Assembly (NCBI RefSeq): GCF_001592205.1 | Contig: NZ_BCWM01000010.1 | Span: 1 to 64,000 of the forward strand | Reading direction: 5' to 3' | From: Brevundimonas vesicularis NBRC 12165 | GTDB lineage: Bacteria; Pseudomonadota; Alphaproteobacteria; Caulobacterales; Caulobacteraceae | Length of the DNA stretch: 64,000 nt | Shown: positions 45,700-53,256 of the stretch, one piece after another | Layout of the letters: each line of letters begins with the position of its first letter | Position numbering within the stretch: the stretch's first letter is position 1 | Position numbers and translations under genes: made by a program | Notes under the pieces: generated by a model | What the model was told of the DNA's origin: nothing | Seen by the model: only the letters and a program-made list of their open reading frames with translations | The model's database searches: none

Positions 45700-46271
45700 G
45701 CGAGCTGGAGGCGGAACTGGCCGCCATCGTGCGCGCCGACGCTGGCCTGATGTACGTCCTGACGACCGTCCGGGCGCTGGACCTGCCCGACTGGCGGCTG
45801 GTGTCGGGGGCGGTCTATCAGGCCGTGTGGAACGCCAGGACGGGGCGGCCGGCGGGCTATGGGGTCAAGGACTACGACCTGGCCTATTTCGACGCGTCGG
45901 ACCTGTCCTACGAGGCTGAGGACGTCGTCATCAAACGCGTCGCCGCCGCCTTCGACGAACCGTTCCGCAGCCAAGTCGAGGTCCGCAACCAGGCGCGGGT
46001 GCACCTGTGGTTCAAGAACCGGTTCGGCGAACCCTATGCGCCGTTGCATTCGACGGATGAGGCGCTGGGGCGGTTCGTGGCGCCGACCTTTGCGGTCGGG
46101 GTGCGGCTGGAGGCGGACGACAGCCTCAGCATCGCCGGGCCTTTCGGGCTGGAGGATGTGTTCGCCCTGACGATCCGACCCAACCCAAGCCGGCCGGTGG
46201 CCAAGGGCTGGGCCAAGGCCGTCGACAGCGCGCGGGCGCGCTGGCCCGAGCTGACGGTGATCGAACCCTAG
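45696..46271 (+). CDS. Nucleotidyltransferase-like protein (NTP_transf_6 / DUF925)
   Basis: A 191-residue protein. The pattern LVSGAVYQAVWNARTGRPAGYGVKDYDLAYFDASDLSYEAEDVV is the nucleotidyltransferase-like core with a D-x-D metal motif (KDYDLAYFD). QARVHLWFKNRFGEPYAPL is a family stretch. Enzyme activity is unproven for this family. Start overlaps thiD by 4 bases. Confidence 0.88.
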   Translation: MSELEAELAAIVRADAGLMYVLTTVRALDLPDWRLVSGAVYQAVWNARTGRPAGYGVKDYDLAYFDASDLSYEAEDVVIKRVAAAFDEPFRSQVEVRNQARVHLWFKNRFGEPYAPLHSTDEALGRFVAPTFAVGVRLEADDSLSIAGPFGLEDVFALTIRPNPSRPVAKGWAKAVDSARARWPELTVIEP

Positions 46272-46657
46272 AAGGGCCCGTGCTTGCCGTTCGAGGAGAA
46301 CTCGGGCGGGGCGGCCTTGTGGACATATTGTTCGGCGACCAGCCAGGCCTTGAAGGGGCGCAGGCAGCCCAGGCACAGGGCGACCAGGATCGGCAGGGTC
46401 ACGACCAGATGCACCCATATCGGCGGGTGGACGGTGAAGTCGAACACCATCAGCAGGATCATCCCCACCACCCCGACCGCCGTCATGACGAAGAAGGCCG
46501 GGCCGTCCGCCGGATCGGCGAAGGCGTAGCTGAGCCCACACTCCGGACATTCCGTCTGTAGCGTCAGGTAGCCTTTGAACAGCGGTCCCTTGCCACAGCG
46601 GGGGCAGCGACAGGCCAGGCCGGTCTTCAGGGTGCTGAGGCGCGGATAATCGGTCAT
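46268..46657 (-). CDS. DUF983 zinc-ribbon membrane protein
   Basis: A 129-residue protein with two CxxC pairs (CRCPRCGKGPLFKGYLTLQTECPECGL), then two membrane helices. FADPADGPAFFVM and HLVVTLPILVALCLGCLRPFKAWLVAEQ are DUF983 stretches. In some alphaproteobacteria DUF983 genes lie with cytochrome oxidase genes; not here. Start ATG 46657. It overlaps the stop of the convergent nucleotidyltransferase gene. Confidence 0.9.
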   Translation of the reverse strand: MTDYPRLSTLKTGLACRCPRCGKGPLFKGYLTLQTECPECGLSYAFADPADGPAFFVMTAVGVVGMILLMVFDFTVHPPIWVHLVVTLPILVALCLGCLRPFKAWLVAEQYVHKAAPPEFSSNGKHGPF

Positions 46658-46780
46658 GGGACGACTATGGGCGCTTAATACGGCGCTGTCGCGTGGACCG
46701 GTTGTCCTAACGCCATCCATCATCACGGTGAACGGCGGTTAACCGCGATTAAAGGCCTTGTGCGGCATGGGTCGGGAGAT

Positions 46781-49630
46781 ATGTCCGGGGCCTCGCCGAC
46801 AAAGCGCATCCTGAAGACGACCGTGGCCGCCGCCACGGCCGGCGCCGTCGTGTTCGCGCCGATGGCGCCGCTGGCCCAGGAAGTCGGGCGGTCGCGCGAT
46901 CCGCTGTCCATCAATATCGGCGCAAACGCCGAGTTCACGCGGGTTGAGTTCGGCGGCGTGATCGGGGTGCGCTCGCGCATCAGCCGCGAGGGCGACAAGG
47001 TCGTCGTTCGGCTGGGGACCACCGCCGCGCCCGACGTCTCGCGATTGAAGGTCGATCCGCCGGCCGGGGTGAAGTCGGTCGAGACGCGGCCGAGCCGGGG
47101 CGCGGGCGGCACGGACCTGATCCTGACGCTGGAACAGGGTGCGGATGCGCGCTCGGGCGTAGCGGACGGGGCGGTGTGGCTGAACCTCTATGCGCCCGGC
47201 AAGGCGCCGGAGGGCGGGGACGCCGCCGCGCCGCAGACGACCAAGGCCGTGGTGCCGGTGCGGGCCGAGACGGCCGGCGGCAAGACGGTCCTGACCTTCG
47301 ACTGGGGCGCGCCGGTGGGGGCGGCCGTCTTCCGCCGTGGCGATGCCGTATGGGTCGTGTTCGACACCGCCGCCCGCATGGATATGAGCGGCGCCAAGGC
47401 GCTGGGATCGGCCAAGAACGCCCAGTGGGCGGCCGGGCCGGGCTATACAGCTCTGAGGATCGCCGAACCCGAAGGGCTGGGCGTCTCGGCGCAGGGGCAG
47501 GGCGGGACCTGGACCGTGACCCTGGGCGGCCCAGACGGTGCGGCGGGCGGGGTCGAGGTTGGCCGGTCCGACGACGGCGCGCCGGTGCTGGTGGCGCAGA
47601 TGGCCGGGGCGACCAAGGCAGTCTGGCTGACCGATCCGCTGGTCGGGGACCGGTTCGCGGCGGTGACGGCCCTGGCGCCCGGCAAGGGTTACGCCGGCGG
47701 ACGGCGCACGGTCGATCTGAGCCTGATCCCGACGGCGCAGGGTCTGGCCGTGGAGACGGCGGCTGACGACCTGAAGATCGAGGCGGAGGGCGATCTGGTG
47801 ACGCTGAGCCGGCCCAAGGGGCTGGCGCTGTCGTCGCCGGCGGCCGGGCTGGAGACGGGCGACCACAATGCGGAAGCGCCCAAGCGGGCGGCCTATCCGG
47901 CGCTGATCGACGAGACCTGGGCCGCGACGGGCGAGGCGGGATTCTCGGACCGCTATCGCCGGCTGCAAGACGCAGCGGGGCTGGAGACGATCGCGGCGGC
48001 GGACAATCCGCGCGCGCCGATCGAGGCGCGGATAGCGCTGGCGCGGTTCCTGGTCGGGTCGGGCCTGAACTATGAGGCCATCGGGGTGCTGAACGCCCTG
48101 ATCGCCAAGGCGCCCAATCTGCAAGGCGAGCCCGAAGTGCGCGGCCTGCGCGGCGTGGCGCGCGTCGGCGTCGGGCGGCTGGAGGAGGCCCAGGTCGATT
48201 TCGCGGGCGCCGCCCTGGCAAACGATCCGGCGACCAAGGTCTGGCTGGGCTACATCGCTTCGGAGATGGGCGACTGGGAGGGGGCGCGTCGCAACTTCGC
48301 CGCCGGCGCCCCGGCCATCGACAGCTTCCCCAAGGAATGGCGCGCCCGGTTCGGCGCGGCCCACGCCATGGCCGCGATCCAGTTGAACGATCTCGCCGCC
48401 GCCCAGCAGCTGTTGGCCTATGTGTTCAGCCAGGATGCGCCGGCGGTCGATCAACTGACCGCGCGGCTGGTGCAGGCCCGGATGTTCGAGCTGAACGGCG
48501 ACAAGAACCGGGCGCTGGCGGTCTACAAGGCCGTGGCGCGCGCGCCGCTGGACGGGATCGCGACGCCGGCGAAACTGGGCGCCATCGGCCTGGAGCTGGA
48601 CAAGGGCGCGATCACGCCGGATCAGGCGACGGCCCAGCTGGAACAGCTGAAATGGCGCTGGCGCGGGGATGCGACCGAGATGGCGGTCGTGCGCAAACTG
48701 TCGGGCATCTATCTGCAGCAGGGGCGATATCGCGAGGCGCTGGACGCCCTGCGCGGCGCGGGCAAGCGGATGGCCGGCGTGCCGGGCGCAGCCGAGGTGC
48801 AGGCGGATCAGGCCAACGCCTTCCGCGCCCTGTTCCTGGACGGGGCGGCGGACGGTTTGCAGCCGGTGCAGGCGCTGGCGCTGTTCTATGACTTCCGCGA
48901 ACTGACCCCGATCGGGGCGGACGGCGACGAGATGGTGCGGCGTCTGTCGCGCCGGCTTATCGACGTGGACCTGCTGGATCAGGCCGCCGAGCTGCTGAAG
49001 CATCAGGTGGACGAGCGTCTGGACGGGGTGGCCAAGGCCCAGGTCGCGACCAATCTGGCCACCGTCTATCTGATGGACCGCCAGCCGGAGAAGGCGTTGC
49101 AGGCCATCTGGGGCTCGCGCACCACCCTGCTGCCCAATGCGATGAACAGCGAGCGCCGGGCGCTGGAGGCGCGCGCCCTCATGGATCTGGGCCGGTTCGA
49201 CCATGCGCTGGAGGTGCTGGACCGGGATCAGTCGAACCCGGCGCGCGAGGTGCGGGCTGACATCTTCTGGAAGCAGCAGAAGTGGGGCGAGGCGGCGCCG
49301 ATCTATGAGGCGCGGCTGGGCGATCGCTACAAGACCGCGACCACGCCGCTGACGCCGGCCGAGGAAAGCTGGCTGATCCGGGCGGGCGTCGGCTATTCGC
49401 TGGCGGGCGATAGGGCCGCGCTGCAGCGGCTGAGCGGGCGCTTTGGGCCGATGGTTCCCGGCGCGCGTTCGGCGGCGGCGCTGCGGGTCGCGCTGGACGA
49501 CAATCTGTCGGGCGTGGCGGGAACGGGCGACTTCGCCAATCTGTCCAGCCAGGCCGACACCTTCGTCGGCTGGGTCAACAGCGCCAAACAGGCGTTCAGA
49601 AAAGAAGCTGACGCGAAGAGCGCCGCCTGA
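46781..49630 (+). CDS. Large exported TPR protein, possible AMIN-like N-terminus
   Basis: About 949 residues, with a signal peptide (MSGASPTKRILKTTVAAATAGAVVFAPMAPLAQE). Residues about 30-370 are beta-rich with repeats that resemble AMIN-type or secretin-like strands (RSRISREGDKVVVRLG, AAVFRRGDAVWVVFDTAA). Residues about 370-930 are alpha-helical TPR-like repeats. The start could also be GTG 46760. Upstream are TTAACC/TTAA half-sites and a GCGGTTAACCGC palindrome. Next to flagellar genes, so a role in envelope or flagellar assembly is possible, but I have no family match. Confidence 0.85.
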   Translation: MSGASPTKRILKTTVAAATAGAVVFAPMAPLAQEVGRSRDPLSINIGANAEFTRVEFGGVIGVRSRISREGDKVVVRLGTTAAPDVSRLKVDPPAGVKSVETRPSRGAGGTDLILTLEQGADARSGVADGAVWLNLYAPGKAPEGGDAAAPQTTKAVVPVRAETAGGKTVLTFDWGAPVGAAVFRRGDAVWVVFDTAARMDMSGAKALGSAKNAQWAAGPGYTALRIAEPEGLGVSAQGQGGTWTVTLGGPDGAAGGVEVGRSDDGAPVLVAQMAGATKAVWLTDPLVGDRFAAVTALAPGKGYAGGRRTVDLSLIPTAQGLAVETAADDLKIEAEGDLVTLSRPKGLALSSPAAGLETGDHNAEAPKRAAYPALIDETWAATGEAGFSDRYRRLQDAAGLETIAAADNPRAPIEARIALARFLVGSGLNYEAIGVLNALIAKAPNLQGEPEVRGLRGVARVGVGRLEEAQVDFAGAALANDPATKVWLGYIASEMGDWEGARRNFAAGAPAIDSFPKEWRARFGAAHAMAAIQLNDLAAAQQLLAYVFSQDAPAVDQLTARLVQARMFELNGDKNRALAVYKAVARAPLDGIATPAKLGAIGLELDKGAITPDQATAQLEQLKWRWRGDATEMAVVRKLSGIYLQQGRYREALDALRGAGKRMAGVPGAAEVQADQANAFRALFLDGAADGLQPVQALALFYDFRELTPIGADGDEMVRRLSRRLIDVDLLDQAAELLKHQVDERLDGVAKAQVATNLATVYLMDRQPEKALQAIWGSRTTLLPNAMNSERRALEARALMDLGRFDHALEVLDRDQSNPAREVRADIFWKQQKWGEAAPIYEARLGDRYKTATTPLTPAEESWLIRAGVGYSLAGDRAALQRLSGRFGPMVPGARSAAALRVALDDNLSGVAGTGDFANLSSQADTFVGWVNSAKQAFRKEADAKSAA

Positions 49631-49637
49631 AATTGAA

Positions 49638-49670
49638 ACGGGCGGAGATCGCATCGCGACCCCCGCCCGT
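49638..49670 (-). terminator. Hairpin between the convergent TPR and HU genes
   Basis: ACGGGCGG, 17 bases, CCGCCCGT, then TTTC on the minus strand. The hairpin lies just after the TPR gene stop and about 40 bases after the HU stop. The T-run is short, so terminator function is likely for HU and only possible for the TPR gene. Confidence 0.45.
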
Positions 49671-49680
49671 CGAGCATTGC

Positions 49681-49701
49681 CGGTCCTGCATCGCAGGACC
49701 G
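49681..49701. repeat. Perfect hairpin CGGTCCTGC-ATC-GCAGGACCG
   Basis: A perfect 9-bp stem with a 3-base loop, 7 bases past the HU stop. On the plus strand it is followed by AAAA; on the minus strand TTTT precedes it, so it is not a classical terminator in either direction. It may stabilise the 3' end of the HU message. Confidence 0.55.
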
Positions 49702-49708
49702 AAAAGGC

Positions 49709-49987
49709 TTAGCCGTTGACGGCGTCCTTCAGCGGCTTGGAGACGCGGAAGCGCACGGCCTTGGAGGCGGCGATCTTGATGGTCGCGCCGGTAGCCGGGT
49801 TGCGGCCTTCGCGCTCAGCGCGGTCGGCGGTGTCGAAGACGCCCAGGTTCGAGATGCGGATGTCGCCGCCCGACTTCAGGGTCGAGTGGATGTTTTCGAC
49901 GATCGCGGTCAGCACCTTGCCGGCGTCGGCCTGCGAAACACCAGCGTCTTTGGCGACGGCGGCGATCAGTTCGGCTTGAGTGGTCAT
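49709..49987 (-). CDS. hup: HU-family DNA-binding protein
   Basis: A 92-residue nucleoid protein that bends DNA. It starts MTTQAELIAAVAKDAGVSQADAGKVL, and the DNA-binding arm signature is GRNPATGATIKI. C-terminal KAVRFRVSKPLKDAVN. I choose ATG 49987 since the longer frame is not HU-like. A single HU subunit gene is typical of this group. Confidence 0.95.
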   Translation of the reverse strand: MTTQAELIAAVAKDAGVSQADAGKVLTAIVENIHSTLKSGGDIRISNLGVFDTADRAEREGRNPATGATIKIAASKAVRFRVSKPLKDAVNG

Positions 49988-50101
49988 AAGAAGCGTTTCC
50001 AGTGTTAGTCGCCCGATTCCGAGCGAGGACCGGGGGATCAACACGGATTTCCATACGCTTTGCAAGCGCCGATGACGCTTAAAGCCATATGGGGCGGGGG
50101 A

Positions 50102-50914
50102 TTATCCGGTACCGGACGCCCGCTGGAAGCTTTCGACCAGGCTTCCGGCGACCAGTCGCCAGCCGTCCACCAGCACGAAGAAGATCAACTTGAAGGGGAG
50201 GGAAACCACCACCGGAGGGAGCATCATCATGCCCATGGACATCAGCACGCTGGCCACCACCAGATCGATCACAAGGAACGGAACGAAAAGGAGAAATCCG
50301 ATCTCGAACGCCTTCTTCAGCTCGCTGATCATGAAGGCCGGGGTGACCACACGCAGGGGCAGGTCCTGGACGTTCTGGGGCGGGTCGATCTTCGACAGCC
50401 GGGTGAACAGGGCGAGGTCCCCGCGGTCCACCTGGGCCAGCATGAAGGTTTTTACGGGTTCGGACGCCTGATCGAAGGCCTGGGGCAATTCAATCTGCTG
50501 ATCCATCAGCGGACGGATGCCCGAATCATAGGCGTCCTGCCAGGTCGGGGCCATGACGATGGCGCTGAGGAACAGCGACAAGGACACCAGGACGGCGTTC
50601 GGCGGCGACTGTTGAAGGCCCAGCGCCGTGCGCAGCAGCGACAGGACCACGATGATCCGCACGAAGCTGGTCGTCATGATGACGATCGACGGCGCCAAGG
50701 AGAGGACGGTCATCAGACCGACCAGCTGGACCACGCGCTGGGTCAGGCCGGCGCCGGTGCCCAGATCGATGTTGAGGGCCGAGCCGCTTTGCGCCGCCTG
50801 CTGGGCCAGGGCCGCGACAGGCCAGGCCAGGCAGACCAGAGTGGTGAACAGCGACAGCAGGGCCGCGCGTTTCAGCTCGGCGCCGGTCGGCTTGACGAAG
50901 ACGGCGGGCTTCAC
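50102..50914 (-). CDS. fliP: Flagellar type III export protein FliP
   Basis: A 270-residue inner-membrane protein of the flagellar export gate. It has a cleavable signal-like N-terminus (LVCLAWPVAALAQ) and four membrane helices. Signatures: MTSFVRIIVVLSLLRTALGLQQSPPNAVLVSL, RVVTPAFMISELKKAFEIGFLLFVPFLVIDLVVASVLMSMGMMMLPP. Start overlaps the fliO stop by 4 bases. The other export-gate genes (fliQ, fliR, flhB) are not in the window. Confidence 0.97.
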   Translation of the reverse strand: MKPAVFVKPTGAELKRAALLSLFTTLVCLAWPVAALAQQAAQSGSALNIDLGTGAGLTQRVVQLVGLMTVLSLAPSIVIMTTSFVRIIVVLSLLRTALGLQQSPPNAVLVSLSLFLSAIVMAPTWQDAYDSGIRPLMDQQIELPQAFDQASEPVKTFMLAQVDRGDLALFTRLSKIDPPQNVQDLPLRVVTPAFMISELKKAFEIGFLLFVPFLVIDLVVASVLMSMGMMMLPPVVVSLPFKLIFFVLVDGWRLVAGSLVESFQRASGTG

Positions 50915-51201
50915 TGGCCGCCTCCCACTTTGCCGAGAGGGGGCTGACGCGGTTCGATCAGTTCACGGCCTTCGCCCAGCAGGATCAGCCGCTCCTCGTC
51001 GTCGACGCGGACCAGAACGAGGCGACGGGCGGGGTCCAGCACCAGGGTCTCGACGACCTGAAGCCGGCGCTCGCCGCGCTCCGCATTCAGCCGAGCCAGG
51101 ATTTGCGGCGCATAGCGGCGCGCAGCCCAGGCCGCGATCCCGATCAGGCCGAGGGTGAAGGCCAGGCCGAAGACCGCCCGGGCGAGATCGAGGAAATTCA
51201 T
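50911..51201 (-). CDS. fliO: Flagellar export assembly protein FliO
   Basis: A 96-residue bitopic protein: one N-terminal helix (MNFLDLARAVFGLAFTLGLIGIAAW) then a soluble region with RRLQVVETLVLDPARRLVLVRVDDEERLILLGEG, the FliO core. It helps FliP assemble. Start ATG 51201; the longer frame runs into the repeat region. Divergent from flgB. Confidence 0.92.
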   Translation of the reverse strand: MNFLDLARAVFGLAFTLGLIGIAAWAARRYAPQILARLNAERGERRLQVVETLVLDPARRLVLVRVDDEERLILLGEGRELIEPRQPPLGKVGGGQ

Positions 51202-51233
51202 GACGCTGCAAAGGCCCCGCGCAGTCCGCGCTT

Positions 51234-51294
51234 GAGCGTGATCGTTTCTGGAGGAACCGCTACGGCGGTTCCGGCAGAAGCGTGAATCACGCTC
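51234..51294. repeat. Palindromic element, unit 1
   Basis: Outer arms GAGCGTGAT / ATCACGCTC (9 bp) enclose inner arms GGAACCGC / GCGGTTCC (8 bp). Spacers are 10 bases on the left and 13 on the right. It is the reverse complement of unit 2 in layout and in spacer start (TCACG). One GANTC site. Confidence 0.8.
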
Positions 51295-51307
51295 TCGCAT
51301 AAATCTG

Positions 51308-51367
51308 GAGCCTGATTCACGGCATCGTCGGAATCGCGAAGCGATTCCTCCTCAATCGATCAGGCTC
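51308..51367. repeat. Palindromic element, unit 2 (inverted copy of unit 1)
   Basis: Outer arms GAGCCTGAT / ATCAGGCTC and inner arms GGAATCGC / GCGATTCC; left spacer 13, right spacer 10, the mirror of unit 1. Arm differences from unit 1 are all compensated on the partner arm. Contains three GANTC sites that a CcrM-type methylase would recognise. Confidence 0.8.
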
Positions 51368-51379
51368 TAGACCCTGAAT

Positions 51380-51398
51380 GTTAACCAGCACGGTTAAC
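51380..51398. promoter_or_regulatory. Inverted TTAACC half-sites
   Basis: GTTAACC-N5-GGTTAAC, a perfect 7-bp-arm dyad. Each arm is a CtrA-type half-site but the spacing (TTAA-N9-TTAA) is not the CtrA N7. It lies 30 bases upstream of the better CtrA box. Confidence 0.45.
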
Positions 51399-51409
51399 GA
51401 CCCGTTGAG

Positions 51410-51426
51410 ATAACCCCCTATTAACC
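51410..51426 (+). promoter_or_regulatory. CtrA box upstream of flgB
   Basis: ATAA-N7-TTAACC, one mismatch from the TTAA-N7-TTAA consensus, 56 bases before the flgB start. Class II flagellar genes of Caulobacter are activated by CtrA from such boxes. No other good box is seen near these genes. Confidence 0.65.
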
Positions 51427-51481
51427 ATCCAGGCGGCATTTTCTGCCCATCGCGCGCATTCGCGTCGCACGGGAGACCGCC

Positions 51482-51886
51482 ATGGGCGTCGCCGACATAC
51501 CGCTGCTGGGGCAGATCAAGGGCCGGCTGGGCTGGCTGGACGCGCGCCAGCGGGTCATCGCCGAGAACGTCGCCAACGCCGATACGCCGGGCTTCGTCGG
51601 GCGCGACCTGAAACAGCCGACCGACTTCGCCGCCGCCATGCGCTCGGGCGGGGGGCTGCAGATGGTGCGCACCAATGCGGCCCATATCGCGCCGGCCGGT
51701 TCGCCGGTGCGGTTCGCTCCGACCAAGGCCCCCGATTCGGAGACCACGCTGGACGGCAACTCGGTGGTGGTCGAAGAGCAGATGCTGAAGATGGCCGAGA
51801 GCCGCATGGCGTATGACGCCGCCATTGGCTTCTACCAGAAATCCATGTCGATGATCCGCATGGCCGCCAAGCGGCCGGGCGCCTGA
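51482..51886 (+). CDS. flgB: Flagellar proximal rod protein FlgB
   Basis: A 134-residue rod subunit. The family pattern ARQRVIAENVANADTPGFVGRDL is the flagellar rod N-terminal motif, and the C-terminus has AESRMAYDAAIGFYQKSMSMIRMA. First gene of flgB-flgC-fliE, with a 25-base gap to flgC. Exported by the flagellar type III system without a cleaved signal. Confidence 0.96.
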   Translation: MGVADIPLLGQIKGRLGWLDARQRVIAENVANADTPGFVGRDLKQPTDFAAAMRSGGGLQMVRTNAAHIAPAGSPVRFAPTKAPDSETTLDGNSVVVEEQMLKMAESRMAYDAAIGFYQKSMSMIRMAAKRPGA

Positions 51887-51911
51887 GCCGATGGCCGAGA
51901 AGGACTGACCC

Positions 51912-52331
51912 ATGCCTGATCCCATCCCCCCTTCGAACAGCGCCATGGCGGTGGCGGCCTCGGCCCTGAAGGCGCAGCAGTCGCGCATGCGCGTGATCGC
52001 CGAGAACATCGCCAACGCCCAGTCGACGGCGCGCACGCCGGGCGGCGAACCCTATCGCCGCCAGATCCCGGTCTTCCAGGCGCGCGAAGTCGATGGTGCG
52101 ACCGGCGTCACCCTGGCCGAGGTCCGGCCCGACCAGGGCGACTTCAAGATGGACTATGACCCGTCGCACCCGGCTGCGAACGCGCAAGGCTATGTAATGC
52201 GGCCCAATGTCGACACCCTGGTCGAGGCGATGGACATGCGCGAGGCGCAGCGCGCCTATGAGGCCAATCTGAACGTCATCGAGACGGCGCGGTCGATGGA
52301 CAGCCGCACCCTCGACATCATCAAACGCTGA
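51912..52331 (+). CDS. flgC: Flagellar proximal rod protein FlgC
   Basis: A 139-residue rod subunit with the N-terminal motif RMRVIAENIANAQSTARTPGGEPYRRQ and the C-terminal QRAYEANLNVIETARSMDSRTLDI. Ribosome site GAGAAGGA before ATG 51912. fliE follows after 10 bases. Confidence 0.96.
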   Translation: MPDPIPPSNSAMAVAASALKAQQSRMRVIAENIANAQSTARTPGGEPYRRQIPVFQAREVDGATGVTLAEVRPDQGDFKMDYDPSHPAANAQGYVMRPNVDTLVEAMDMREAQRAYEANLNVIETARSMDSRTLDIIKR

Positions 52332-52341
52332 GGGCTAGGCC

Positions 52342-52656
52342 ATGAACCCGATGATGGCCGCCAAGGCCTATGCCGCCGTCCAAGGCGGCGCCATGCCGAC
52401 CGGACTTTCAGGCGCAGCCCAGGCGCCCGGCGTCGGGGACGGCGGCTTCGCCGACCTGGTCAAGAACGCCATGACCGACATGACCCAGCAGTCGCGCGCG
52501 GCCGAAACCCAGATGACCCGCTCGGTTCAGGGCCAGGGCAATCTGATCGACGTGGTCACGGCGCTGAGCTCGGCCGAGGCGTCCCTGGAAACGGTGATCT
52601 CGGTCCGCGATCAGGTGATTTCCGCCTATAAGGAAATCATGGCGATGCCGATCTGA
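52342..52656 (+). CDS. fliE: Flagellar hook-basal body protein FliE
   Basis: A 104-residue protein that joins the MS ring to the rod. Core pattern: LIDVVTALSSAEASLETVISVRDQVISAYKEIMAMPI. Last gene of the flgBC-fliE operon, and it converges on a polysaccharide export gene with 7 bases between. Confidence 0.95.
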   Translation: MNPMMAAKAYAAVQGGAMPTGLSGAAQAPGVGDGGFADLVKNAMTDMTQQSRAAETQMTRSVQGQGNLIDVVTALSSAEASLETVISVRDQVISAYKEIMAMPI

Positions 52657-52663
52657 CGGCAGG

Positions 52664-53206
52664 TCAGAAATAACGTTCGCCGATCCGCAGGGTGTCGCCG
52701 GGCGAAACACGCGCATCGGCGGTCAGCGGCTGGGCCTCTTCGACCTGTGATCCGGCGCGACGCACGAAGACGCGGCGCGTGTTGGCGCGATAGGTGAAGC
52801 CCTGGGCCGTCGCCACGGCGTTCAACACCGTCAGGTCCGGGAGATAGGGGTATTCACCTGGCCGATTGACCTCGCCCAGGATGTAGATCGGCCGATAGGT
52901 CAGGACCTGGGCGGTGACGCGCGGCTGGTTCAGATAGCCCTGGCTCAAGGCTTGAGCGACGGCGTCCTGAAGCTGGGCGCCTGTCAGGCCGGCAGCCTGA
53001 ACCTCGCCGATCAGCGGCAGGGCGATCCGGCCGTTGGCGTCGATCACGAACTCGCCGCCCAGCGCCGCCTCGCCGAAGACGTCGATGCGCACCTTGTCGG
53101 CAGAGGCAAGCCGATAGTCCGACACGCTCTGAGGCGCAAAGGCCGTCAGGCCCAGCGACAGGATCGCGACCAGCAGGCCGATGCCTTTTCTTGCCCCCAC
53201 TGTCAT
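52664..53206 (-). CDS. Polysaccharide export protein (Wza/BexD-like)
   Basis: A 180-residue periplasmic/outer-membrane protein with signal-like N-terminus (MTVGARKGIGLLVAILSLGLTAF). The polysaccharide export domain is in YRLASADKVRIDVFGEAALGGEFVIDANGRIALPLIGEVQAAG; the SLBB-like second domain in VLTYRPIYILGEVNRPGEYPYLPDLTVLNAVATAQGF. No lipobox cysteine, so lipidation is unlikely. Start ATG 53206; TTG 53224 is an alternative. Confidence 0.9.
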   Translation of the reverse strand: MTVGARKGIGLLVAILSLGLTAFAPQSVSDYRLASADKVRIDVFGEAALGGEFVIDANGRIALPLIGEVQAAGLTGAQLQDAVAQALSQGYLNQPRVTAQVLTYRPIYILGEVNRPGEYPYLPDLTVLNAVATAQGFTYRANTRRVFVRRAGSQVEEAQPLTADARVSPGDTLRIGERYF

Positions 53207-53256
53207 CGCCCCTGATCGTTTCAAGTGTGAAGGCTAAACGCTTCGGTTGTTCCGGT

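Noticed and set aside
46739..49654. A 971-codon open frame on the minus strand, antisense to the TPR protein
   Set aside because: Its translation is rich in R, Q, G and H with no domain, as expected for the antisense of GC-rich coding DNA; the plus-strand frame has a signal peptide and helical repeats.
49681..49701. Rho-independent terminator for the HU or TPR gene
   Set aside because: The stem is perfect but neither strand has a T-run after it; listed as a hairpin only.
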